A stretch of 64,000 nt of DNA from Hydractinia symbiolongicarpus. Its lineage: Eukaryota; Cnidaria; Hydrozoa; Anthoathecata; Hydractiniidae. This document shows, piece after piece, positions 30,980 to 41,256 of the stretch. The notes under the pieces were generated by a model, which did no database searches, had not been told where the DNA came from, and saw only the letters and a list, made by a program, of their open reading frames with translations. Made by a program: the position numbers and the translations under genes. The DNA is taken from contig NC_079880.1 of NCBI RefSeq assembly GCF_029227915.1, positions 31,119,501 to 31,183,500 of the forward strand, given 5' to 3'. Numbering within the stretch: the stretch's first letter is position 1; every line of letters begins with the position of its first letter.

Positions 30980-33095
30980 AGGAAATCCACCTTACGAAGA
31001 CAATTGTTTATTTTAACCGTTGACCGTAGCATTTTTGACTGAATGTTGTGCTAAATTAGTGTTCATTCTTTCGCGTTTTTGTAGGTTCTTTTGTTGTAAG
31101 GTTGTTTTTAATTAGCTATATAATCTATTTTTATTTTATTGTATTTATCTGTTCTTGTTTATGTTGTTGTTAATATAATGATCCAATAATACAAGTAAAG
31201 CCTATTTACATATCCATTTTTGTGTTGTTGTTTTTTGCTTAATTTTCTTTTGATAATTTGCTGTCTGCCTTGGACCATATTACGGCTCTTTACAGACAAA
31301 AAAAGCAATTAGTGGGCATTTCGACCTTTTCCAGTCTGCCTTTTAATTTCTCACTGAAAAACTTTTTAAATCACATGCGTTTAGCCATAGAAGCTAGAGG
31401 TGGAGTCACTTCAGTGCAAAAGGTATCTTCAGTGTTGTATTCCTTGGTCTGGGTCCTGCACCTTGTTCTTTCTATTGACAGAAAATTGACAGAAAATAAT
31501 AATAATGATCTTCTCACACGTAAATGGATCTCATCGTAACTTTTCAACGAGACAAACTGATGGCCAGGGCCAAATTGTTTAAAGGTTTCGCTCGTATCGT
31601 AGATAATGTTAAACTATTACATAACTAGTCGATAAGGCCCGTGAAAAAATCCACTTAGGCAGAAGGACAATGGAAAAATGTTGTTTTGGATGGTTTGATG
31701 ACGTCAGCAGTGCATATACAAACAGAAATTCGAGGAAATCAAGTTTATCCATTGATGAACGGTTAAGGAGATACAAAGGTCTAAAAATTTTGCTGACTTC
31801 AGCAAGGTTCCTGCAAAAGTACAAAAACTATTTTATTTAGAAATTCGTTTTGAGTACGCGTCCCGTGTTTTGAGAGAACTGTATAAGTTTTCCATGCACC
31901 TAATATTTCTTGAATAACAATTTTTTTTGAATTTAGTACATCCCACACCTCCCCAATGGAACAGACATAAATTCTAATACTTTCGCCGCCATTAGTAAAG
32001 AAATTGACTTTATAGTACTTCTTGCCTACATCTCGTTTACATTCACTCTTGACTTGAACAGTTAAATAGTGATATTAAACACTGATCTTTTAAAAAATAA
32101 AATTTAAAACAGCAAAGAAAGGGAAAAAAAGTAAAAATAGTTACCAAAACAAAACACGACTACTTCCGTTAGGTGCTCAGAGAGAATCCGTGGCACACTT
32201 CCAAATCATTTTAAAACAAACTCACCTTGCAACACGTTGAATCGGATTGTGAAAAAAATTTCCATTGGTTTTTTGAAAATGCTTAACGCTCGATTGAAAA
32301 TGTATTGAGAAATAAAGAAATAAAGTGAACTGCAAGAGTTATATAGAATCACGTCATGGGTGTTTCGTTTTGTCAAAAACCTGAAAAACAGAGTAAACAA
32401 TGCTACGATCAATCCAAAGCCGGATCCCCATGTCTAAGCTGTAACGCTCAGTTCTGAGCATGCGCAATGCCATTATTGCTTAATATTCTTTGTTCGCCGT
32501 GATTGCTGAAAAATTGGAAACCTTTTCTACTATATTTCTTTTTAACAAGTACGATATTTTCATGCGGCAAGTCCTCGTTTACTGCCTTACCCAAAAATCT
32601 TTTCTTTTTTTTTTCTTCATTTTTTTTCCATAAATACAACAGAAATAGAAATTTGTTAAATTAAAATAGAAATTTGTTCATCCATTGTTGCTCGTGATTT
32701 GTTTTTGTTTCGTTTTTCAATCGACCGTTAAAGTTAAACAAATAAAGATTAAAGAATAGGCGAACTGCCTACGGTACGGCCGCTGAATAGGAGTTCATGA
32801 TGACAGTGTTGATTTTAAAGACCAGAGGCTGACTGCCTTGGTCTGCTCCATAATAAATAAATTTACATGTTACCTCCATCATAACAAAAAAATGTAGAAA
32901 CAAGACTAAGAATGATTTGATATTGGAAATATCGTAGAGTTACAAAAATTTGATGTTTTTCACATGCAAACGGTAAATTAACGTCTTCGTTAGTGCTGAA
33001 TTATTTATAATTGAATATTTTTGCACATTTTAAACGGGTGGCTAAATTAAAAAGCAATAGAGTATATTTCATTAATGCTAAAATACATAAAACAT
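30980..33095. other. Intergenic stretch without recognisable feature
   Basis: Several short frames on both strands have no domain, splice or repeat support. AT-rich. Confidence 0.35.
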
Positions 33096-33099
33096 CTCT

Positions 33100-34200
33100 T
33101 CTCTTTAATAATAGCCGTGGTCTGTCTGTCTGTGTGTCCGCGAAAGCGGTGTCCTGTAACGGAAAGACGAAATCTTTAAAATGCGCATCAATACACCTTT
33201 CCAGAGACCATGAGTCATACTTTTTTTAAACTCGTAAAATATGAATACCATATTTGAATTCAGCGTAGTTTGTTTAATTTATGTGTAAAAGTTTAACTTG
33301 ATACGCCAACAGAAAGTGCTATTTTGAGGAGATATATATCACAGTTAAAGTTTTCTTAATGCTCAAGTTACCATGTCCCGCCTCGTTTTTCAAAAAGAGG
33401 TTGGACATGCCACAAGTCTTTAAATTATAATAGCATGTTGTTTACTTGCTGCATTGTTTCGAAATTTTCTTTGTTTATGACATTTTTGATAAGGAATTCA
33501 AATCTGTTGTCCGTTTTTCATAAAACTCAACAGAAAAAGTTGCGGCACATTCTCGGGAAAGATGTATACCAAATGCCATATATTTCTGTCCACTTTGTTG
33601 CCACGGGTAAATTTAAAGGACGGGCGACCCCGGGAATTTTTCCGCGTGTTAACGACTAGTCTCTTTAATAATAGCCTTATTTTGTCTGTGTGTCCGCGAG
33701 AGGCGCGTCCCGTAACGGAATCACGAAATTTTTATAATGAGCACCAATACCAAATGCGATATATTTTTGTCCACTTTGTTGCGACAGGTGAATTTAAAGG
33801 ACGGGCGAACCCGTGGATTTTTCCACGGGCTAACGACTCTCTATTATAATAGCCGTATTCTGTCTGTCTCTGCGCAAAATGGCACCTCAAGTAGCGAGAC
33901 ATACGAAATGCGCTATATAAAGGACGGACGACCCCGTGGATTTTTCCACGGGTTAACCACTAGTCTCTTTAATAATAGCCGTATTCCGTCTGTCCCTTCG
34001 TGCGTCTGTTTGTCTTTTCGTTACGGGAACACGAAATACGATATATAAAGGACAGGCGACCCCGCAGATTTTTCCACGGGTTAGCGACTAGTCTATATTA
34101 TAATATATATTTTGCGTGACAGACAGACGCACCCCGTGTGCGTCTGTCTGTCACGCAAAATATATGGTTCCGCAAGTAGCGAGAAGCACGCAATGCGCTA
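33100..34200 (+). mobile_element. Head-to-tail array of five Helitron-like non-autonomous units
   Basis: Units start TCTCTWTWATAATAGCC and end in a hairpin (CCGTGGATTTTTCCACGG) followed about 9 bases later by CTAG. Units: A 33100-33659, B 33660-33838, C 33838-33963, D 33964-34091, E 34092-34200. Junctions A/B, C/D and D/E read CTAG|TC with no spacer; B/C has lost a few bases. 5'-TC, a 3' hairpin and a CTRR end are Helitron hallmarks. Unit E lacks the 3' hairpin and instead carries a perfect inverted repeat at about 34110-34165. No Rep/helicase coding is present. Confidence 0.7.
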
Positions 34201-34526
34201 GTAAAAGTATTGTCTTCTTAATAAAATTCATTTTTTTACTTAACAATAAATCTGATGCATACAATTTATTAACATTTTAAATAGTGTGAACTATAATATA
34301 ACAATTAATATGAGAAAATAGACTAAAATAAGAGCAATTTTGGAGCATATAGTCATTAATGATAATACGATTTTCTTTACCATGTACACATTGGATTTTA
34401 GATATTCAAGTACCTGAAAATTGCAAAGCTTGAAGATTAGTTTCACATGGTTAAATAAAAGAGCACTTCTAGAGCAAATTCTCAAACAGTATTCAGTATT
34501 TTTTATTATTATTATTTTGTGTTATG

Positions 34527-34860
34527 AGATATAGGAAAATGTTCCTTCTAGCGCAGTCGCACAAGCGCACGCGCACGCACAGACGTCACTACAAATCACT
34601 GCCCATCCAGTACCATGCAGTGTTGAGCTATGTACATCCAGTACCATCCAGTACCATGCCGTGCTTAGCCATGGAATTCAAGGGGTAAGTCTCTATCATG
34701 CAGTGTTGAGTAGGGTAAAGTCCCTAGTGAATGATAAAGTCATTAAATCATACAAAAATGAGTAAATTTCTAGCATAGGGGGAATTCCCTCTACAGAATG
34801 CTAATAATCAACGCATGCGCAGTAAACCTCGCGTTAGTCGAGCGGAATGAAATTTTCTGA
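34527..34860 (+). repeat. Polinton 3 left terminal inverted repeat
   Basis: Outer 20 bases match the right end almost exactly. Further matches include CCAGTACCATGCAGTG and the inner GAATTCCCTCTACAG...CAACGCATGCGCAGT block, which pairs with 44770-44815. Copies of ATCCAGTACCAT are repeated three times here. Confidence 0.8.
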
Positions 34861-34889
34861 GAATGTAAAAAACTCTATACAATAAAGAA

Positions 34890-36718
34890 ATGTATACATA
34901 CACCGTGAAACAATTACGTGATATTGCGAAAACCCGTGGCTTAGCCGTGTATTACAAGCTACGCAAGGCTGAATTGATTTCTTTATTGGATGAAGTACCA
35001 CGGAGGTACAAATTGAGGCCACCCAAGCAACCAGCTGAACCAATAACGCCCGAGGATATGGACGTCTTCGAGAGACAACTGTGGGGGGTAAAATCAGGGA
35101 ATGGCATAACTGGGTATTGCCCCCATCTGAGATGGACCTATTCGAGAAACAGGAACTGTCCAAAAATCGTTCTGTTGTAAGGGATAAGATGCAGGGGTGG
35201 TATAATTGGTTTGTGGACGCTGTTCCAAAGCCTATAAAAGAGGGGGTCAAGAGAACCTATGCAGCCTTTAAACGTAGGGTGATGGATCTCTATAACAGGG
35301 CAGCCAACACAAGACCTACGCTTCATGACGAGGTAGAAAAAAAGGCCGAGGGAGACTATATAGAAGACATCCAAAATCTATATGAACAGCCGGGGCAAGA
35401 TTTTACACCCCAGGAACATAAACATGCCATCCGCAGGACCTTTCGAAGTTTCCGCATTTCCGGAGTAGGAGGAGCAGACGTCGACGGGTATATAGGAATG
35501 CTGAAACCCAACGTGAAAACCTTGGTTGAGGGGCAGGTAGAAGATATGGGGTCAGCGAAGGTATAGTTCTCCCTATGGATCATGCAGAGGAAGAAAACAA
35601 ACCCGGGCGAGGCAAACGATGAATATATTGAGGTGAATAAGGTCTTCAATTGTAATATAGCCTCAGTCTTCCAGGGTAGCGACGTGGACGACATGCTGGA
35701 TAGGATGTTTGCTCAAATCAAAACACACGTGGAGAATCCAGCACTACCCCAGAGTGGCTTTACGATTAGTCGAATCCTACACCACAATGTAGACTTTCAC
35801 AAATTGAGGCTAACAAGGGGTTCATCGTATATCGTACTACCCAAATGGATGGCCTCAAAGAAGACCGTCATTAACCCAAGAAATGAGGATGCGTAGTGCT
35901 TCAAATGGGCTGTTATAGCATCCTTACATCATACGGAGATTGAAAGAGACCCCCAAAGAATCACTAAGCTTAGGCCCTACGCAAGCATCTACAACTGGGA
36001 GGGTATAGAGTTTCCGACAGCACCAAGAGCATATACAAATTCGAGGTGAATAACCCGGACATTGCGGTAAATGTCTTGTATATAACGGGAAAGAAGATCA
36101 ACATCCTACGTCAATCGGTGCGCAACTGACGTACCAAGGTGGTGCCTCTATTGCTTCTCACGGATTATAAAAAGAGTCATTATACGGCCGTCAAAAGTCT
36201 ATCACGACTCTTAGGCAAGGAGACCTCGAAGAATAGGAATGCAATGCACTTCTGCCTGAACTGCCTACAAGGCTTCAACACGGTTGAATCGAGGGACAAG
36301 CACTATGGCTACTGCAAGGACCACGAGTCCGTTAAAATCACGATGCCAACAGAGGCTGAAAAATGGCTATACTATAGGGATGGCCAACAACAATTCAAGG
36401 TATCCTTTGCTACCTATGCAGACTTCGAGAGTCTGCTAGTCCCGGTATAAGATGCCAGGGATACCAAGACGAAAAGGCTGAGCAAACATGTACCATCTGG
36501 CTGGTTTACCTATAGCACATTCGCCTATGGGGAGGTACCGGATCCACTAACAGTATACAGTGGCGAGGACTGCGTCAAGCGAATTGTACTCCTGGAATAT
36601 AAGACTCAGAATACCAAGATCTGCCCTGCCTGTCGGGGGTCTTTGGTGAACAATCTGATTTGTTCAGGGCAGTATACCCAAAAATACATTATCGAAAGTG
36701 GTCAAACTATTGAATAAA
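34890..36718 (+). pseudogene. Polinton 3 pPolB N-terminal half
   Basis: Broken polymerase. 34890-35080 encodes a SAP-like helix pair (VKQLRDIAKTRGLAVYYKL). After a frameshift near 35090, 35110-35566 is a helical region with a TLHDEVEKKAE segment like that of Polinton 1 (8410-8440). An in-frame TAG at 35564-35566, then 35582-35896 with SGFTISRILHHN and LTRGSSYIVLP, another in-frame TAG at 35894-35896, then further frameshifts. A C2H2 finger (CLNCLQGFNTVESRDKHYGYC, about 36255-36320) and the first exonuclease motif (YADFESL, about 36413-36434) follow. The frame ends at 36448-36450, and remnants run to about 36718. Palm motifs are absent, deleted up to the ATPase. Confidence 0.75.
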
Positions 36719-36739
36719 ATGCTGAACGTTATTAAATAG

Positions 36740-37306
36740 ACCCATACAGCAATCTTCACAGGCTCTACTTCTTGTGGCAAGACACAACGTGTCCTGGACC
36801 TCCTCGAGCAGGAGTATAAAAAGTACTATCACAATATCATCATCCTGTGCCTGACTATACGATGGAACAGTACCCTACCTCGAGAGGGTCCCGCTCTGGA
36901 AAGACCCCTGCGTGTTCATAATAGACCCTGGGAATGAGATGTTTGAATGCATAGCGAAACTATCCTCAATGCTGGCAGGCGAAGAAAGATTCTTCATAGT
37001 CGACTATCTCATAGCCGATGAAAGCCTTGACTAGCGTCGACAATCACTCCTTGAGCTTGCTATCAGTGGTAGGCATCGTAAACACAGTTTGTGGCTCCTA
37101 ATGCAGTCTTATACTGCCTTGCCAAAGAATCTGAGGAGGCCCTGTTCCTCTGGTACCCCCACGAACGCTCAGTTATGAAAATGATAGACGAGGAAACCAA
37201 CATGACCTCCGATTGGGATGACATCAAGGCTGATCTGAAAAAGTCAAGGCATGCGTGCTTGTATGTGAGATTGGAACACCCCAGGACTTGGAAGATTCTC
37301 GAATGA
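36740..37306 (+). pseudogene. Polinton 3 packaging ATPase, frameshifted
   Basis: Homologue of the 3591-4259 ATPase. Walker A GSTSCGKTQR (about 36760-36789) is intact; the Walker B region near 36997-37015 reads with a changed residue and a TAG follows at about 37030. A clear C-terminal block is open at 37091-37306 (WYPHERSVMKMIDEETN), matching the same block in Polinton 1. At least three frame changes separate these. It follows the truncated polymerase directly, whereas in Polinton 1 other genes lie between, so the deletion removed that block. Confidence 0.75.
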
Positions 37307-37365
37307 CCACGGTGAAATCCTCTGGGTAAGCATCGGTATATAGAAAGATATCGTCACAACTCACA

Positions 37366-38133
37366 TTGTTCAACGCAATACTCGCAGGAGCCATTGAGAC
37401 CTTGTTCGATAAACAAAATCAGCCTCTGTTCAAGCGTGCCGATCTCGAGAGATTCCTATGTATTCCAAATGCTAGGCAGTATAGTCTTGATCGCAATATG
37501 ACAATATCAAGAGGAGAAATAGAGGGTATGCTGGGGATCATTGGTGACTACACACACCCGGGTATGCTAGGAGGAGGAAAAACCGGCATGATGTATTTGT
37601 CACGTTGGACTGGGCCTTGGAAATTACGCACCGTTCGAGAAAACCCAAGGCAGCAAAACTAATTAAATGGTTAGCTCAAAAAGGTGTTGAGAAATTACAG
37701 GATGAACTCAAGGAGCAGCGTCAAGCCCTTGAGGATAAGGATAATGCTCTGGTCTTTCTCAATGATGAAGTTGAGGATAGAGATAGTCAGCTCATGGCGT
37801 TGGGGGATGAAATTGAGGAGCTGCAGCAACGTGCCGTGCCCCATCGATCCTGGAAAGGATAACAGTATGGTCATTATCCAGAAGAACAACAACGATCCCT
37901 TCCAATACCTTGCCATTTGTGGTCAACAGGGGTATGTAGCGCAAAAGATTCGGAATAAGCTTGTTGACTACTCCAAGGGTGAGATTGTCGTACTAGCAGA
38001 GACTCCAAATGCTATCGTCCATTACAATTGGCTTCGAGAACGTGGATGTATTGAAGTAAACCCTGAGAGGGTCAGACATTTTAGGCTTGGTGAACACTAC
38101 GCGCATGAACGTCTCTTGGAGCTAGCGGAATAG
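37366..38133 (+). pseudogene. Polinton 3 MSV199/Bro-like DNA-binding protein
   Basis: The N-terminal domain 37366-37600 has the LFDKQNQPLFKRADLERFL motif of MSV199/Bro-type proteins and breaks by frameshift near 37590. A coiled coil rich in Glu, Asp and Gln runs 37605-37850. After another shift, 37860-38133 is the conserved C-terminal domain (DNSMVIIQKNNND start, RERGCIEVN near the end). The latter matches 3148-3372 in Polinton 1. Such proteins occur in insect and other large DNA viruses and bind DNA. A hairpin follows 11 bases after the TAG. Confidence 0.6.
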
Positions 38134-38144
38134 GTGGTCTCCAA

Positions 38145-38168
38145 GGTGTACTCAGATCCGAGTACACC
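38145..38168. terminator. Perfect 9-bp hairpin directly after the MSV199-like gene
   Basis: GGTGTACTC (38145-38153) pairs with GAGTACACC (38160-38168) across a 6-base loop. It starts 11 bases after the TAG at 38131-38133. Likely a 3'-end signal, by analogy with 2411-2439. Confidence 0.5.
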
Positions 38169-38349
38169 CAACCAAACACAATTTTTACTCTTGCGGGTAG
38201 AAAAAATTATAGACATAAGTGAGGCACCCCCCATGGGCCCCTCTATTGACCAGTTTGGCTTTGAGATATAAGATATTGTAATATCAAAAAGAGGGAAGCC
38301 TATGTACAAAAGCAGCAATTTGCAAGGGATTACGATACCCGCGTACCTG

Positions 38350-39117
38350 TACTGTGATGCTGCATAAAGGCAGGATCAGTGACTGGTTATTGCCCTACCT
38401 GCTTGGAAAATTTCAGGTATTGAAATGGGAAATACTATAAAGGATTTGAATACCTTAGCGACCTAGACCTTTTAAACAAGGTTTGGTCAGGCAGGAAAGC
38501 GTGGGGTACATTTGCAAGAAGTAAGATTGACGAGGAACTCGAGGATATAATTCAAACCCTGGGGCTCAATATCAAATAAGTATGGGGTACTCTGTTACGA
38601 GGTTATCAAAGATAAAGGCTTGAAGCTATCGGATTTGGATGACTTGATAAAAATAGGCGATACCCTCAACTTTTCTATATCAGATAGACGCCCGGTCGAT
38701 ATTGATTTGGAAAATGAACCTGATGTTATCAAATGTATCGTTTATGGGTACCCATTCTATACCGAGCCCCCTTTGCTGTATATAAGAGATCCGAGTAAAG
38801 AGTTGGAAGATGAATCTTTAGAGGTACTCCTGAAGATACTCTTTACCAATCCTTCACGTAATCCGGAGGCACATGAACATCTTCCGGTACCAGGCCACCA
38901 TCTACCATTTGTCAACGACGACATGACAGCCTTGAATTTGTACAGAGTAAACCCGTCGTCATACGGCATTGGGACCTTCATTCTTGCCAATGTACGACGC
39001 GTCTGGCAATAGGCATGGGATTTAGAGGTGGAGTTGACAAGGGGTACGGAACCCGTCATGTGCTTAGCAGAGATACCTAATGCCGTGGTTGCGCAATGGG
39101 TGGCGAAGTTAACCTGA
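38350..39117 (+). pseudogene. Polinton 3 conserved zinc-binding ORF
   Basis: Homologue of 2560-3018. It starts with a Cys block (CCIKAG, YCPTCLENF; about 38358-38410) containing stops, then an acidic region. A frameshift leads into the open frame 38620-39012 (MKLSDLDDLIKIGDT, SDRRPVDIDL, then PEAHEHLPVPG). An in-frame TAG at 39010-39012 is followed by about 35 more codons of coding character. The open part shows the full C terminus lost in Polinton 1. Function unknown. Confidence 0.55.
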
Positions 39118-39337
39118 ATGTCCAACCCCACCCTAACGGGATCATTTAGCAAATTTGTAGGGATTTTTATGGCATACTTGGTAAACTCGGGGAATGCCAC
39201 GGAGATATGCGACTCCGTCGATACGTACAGACCCTGATGTTCAAGATGTGCAATACCAAGTGCCCACTCTCTCCTGTTGGACTTGTACCTTGTCTTGGGG
39301 TTGTATGAGTACATGTTCTTCTTTGTTTTAAAACAAA

Positions 39338-40005
39338 GATGAAGCAACTCTATATTACTGATATCAAAAAGCCCACGATATTTGAGGACTATCTGGGACA
39401 GGATAGTAGAATAGCTTTAAAATCCATCAGTATTAGACCTATATGGTTGAACCTGTACAGCAACAATGACTTTACCATCCGCAAGGTAGGGACGGTCAAA
39501 GGGTGACTCGTATCGCCATTATGAGCGGTCTGTACAAGATAGAGGATATTGCAAGTATCGTCAATAGCCAAGCGGAGGACAAGATCAAACTGTTTGTCCT
39601 GAAAAAATGGACTCTGTAGACTCCGTGTCAGTGACGGGTACACAGTGATGATTCATAGACCATTGCAAGAGCTCTTAGGCCTACCCTATGACCCCGCGAA
39701 AAAGTACTATACGAGTGGTGACCACGATGCAGTCTACAAGACCGACGTCTATATTCGACTACGCCTTGTTTGCCCTCAGTTGGATGAAGACGACTGCCTA
39801 CTTGAGGGCAAAAAGTCTAAATTTCTTTCTTTACTTCCCACCAAGGAGTTAAACGCTTGGGGGATATGCTTACTTGGAGTTTTGATACCCCAACGTCCCA
39901 TCCCTTGAAGGGCTCGACGGATCGCCTCGAGTTCATGTTGACGGATGAATATCACCATGAGAAGAACGTTTCGTTCACCGACCTCACAATGCATTTGCTG
40001 ATAGA
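39338..40005 (+). pseudogene. Polinton 3 putative minor capsid (penton-like) protein
   Basis: Frames 39338-39505 (starting MKQLYITDIKK), 39515-39620 and 39645-39908 followed by 39900-40005 can be chained through a TGA and frameshifts. The pattern is beta-rich, with an IRPIWLNLYS block early and a PLQELLGLPYDP block in the middle. An LLGLP-type segment followed by a strand-rich C terminus is what minor jelly-roll capsid proteins of Polinton-like viruses show. The identification is tentative, since no catalytic motif exists in such proteins. It is followed 5 bases later by the membrane-protein gene. Confidence 0.35.
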
Positions 40006-40009
40006 ATAA

Positions 40010-40636
40010 GTGAGCGATATAGCTAAGCTGTACCCAAATTTACCGAGTGCACCTGCACAAAGCGCCGATATACAGGAGGAAGGTCAGGTCTTTAGGCTAA
40101 AAAAGAACGGGGAAATAGAGCAGTTCCTGCAAAATGAAATCAAGGAGCGGAACAGGCTTGCAAAGAAGTTTAAAATGCATAACACATGGGTACGCTTCTG
40201 CGACCATGGTCTGCTTGGCATAAGCGTCATTACGTCAGGGCTTGGTATAGGGACCATGGCCTCTGGTCTGGGAGTTCCTTTGGCCATAGCGATGGGGGGA
40301 CTCACGATTGCGGCTGGGATAGGGCAAGCCGGTCTCCGAAACGCAACGCTTCAAAAAGGCTCCGTGTCAAATCCAAGAAGCATGAAGGTATAAGGCTACT
40401 CGCTGAATCGAAATTGAACTCTATCGTTGATCTTATATCAAAAGCCATTGAGAACGGAATCATCAGCGACTACGAGTTTACCCTCATTACGCAGGAGCAT
40501 AAAAAGTATATGTTATTGAAGGAACAGATGCGACAACGTTTTAATCGTATTGTGAATGTCATCAACGAACAAGAGCGTGCCCAGCTTATAGCGAAGGGCC
40601 GGATGAAAGGAGGAAAGAGATGCAGGATGAAATTTT
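40010..40636 (+). pseudogene. Polinton 3 two-pass membrane protein, one frameshift
   Basis: 40010-40390 encodes a polar N terminus with a Pro-rich stretch, a basic helix, then two glycine-rich hydrophobic segments (LGISVITSGLGIGTM and LAIAMGGLTIAAGIG, about residues 70-107). Coding then moves to another frame near 40350 (KSKKHEGIRLLAESKLN) and runs to the TAA at 40636-40638. One indel explains the change. Glycine-zipper membrane pairs of this kind suggest a virion membrane or pore-like protein, but I do not know a defined function. Confidence 0.5.
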
Positions 40637-40739
40637 AAAAAACGTTCGACCTGCGCAGTATGTAAGCGGTACCCAGAGTGCCCATCTGAGTATAAGCCTT
40701 AATCTTATATATTTTATAGGCCCTATAGACCCATGAAAT

Positions 40740-41247
40740 GTATGGTTTTTAATCCTCACTCAGCAACAATTCTTTCTTGAAGTCCTTATACCGACATTCC
40801 GTAATATGTACTTGAGGGTAGCAGTTTTTACCTTGCATATACACCGATGAAATAGCCAAGATGGCACTGGCTTGGCAGGGCTCATCGTAGGGTACCGGCA
40901 TACCATAGAATTTAGTCGTGATTGCATCCTTTTAGTATTTGAGTTTAGCGTTTACGTAACGGTCCTTTCTCACAGGCTCTGTCGTCAATTGCTCAGATAT
41001 CAGCTCTTCGATCTTGCACCAGATTTGGCGATACTTTGCAACCCAATCACGGTACTCTTCAAAATCGAGACTCATTGCCGGTACTGCATTGGAATTATAC
41101 CTGGTGACTCCATGCGGGGACCAGATTTCGGGTGTTTTTACCCTGAGGGCTACCAAGAGGTCTCGTGTATGGTAGCCTATAATGTATCGATTATCCTTAC
41201 CTCCATTGGCAGGAATTGAATGACACTGTTAGATAGTCCACGTTGAC
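40740..41247 (-). pseudogene. Polinton 3 unknown gene, 3' part, split by the MULE-like element
   Basis: Minus-strand coding signal: 41156-40932 open (EIWSPHGVTRYNSN, KYRQIWCKIEEL, VRKDRYVNAKLKY), a TAG at 40932-40934, then in-frame continuation to about 40745. Upstream of 41156 it continues with a frame change to the target duplication at 41248. On the other side of the insertion the frame goes on at 44038-44100. The conserved Trp, Tyr and Lys pattern points to a real protein family, which I do not recognise. Confidence 0.45.
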
Positions 41248-41256
41248 ATCGTTGAT

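Noticed and set aside
31258-31824. Short open frames between the hairpin and the Helitron array
   Set aside because: No domain, no splice sites in phase and no repeat match; expected by chance in this length of AT-rich DNA.
33100-34200. A CRISPR array or simple satellite
   Set aside because: Repeat units vary from 126 to 560 bases, have defined TC and CTAG ends and a terminal hairpin, and the genome is eukaryotic.
38757-39347. 196-codon minus-strand frame in Polinton 3
   Set aside because: It overlaps the plus-strand zinc-binding ORF, which has a homologue in Polinton 1. The minus frame has no such support.
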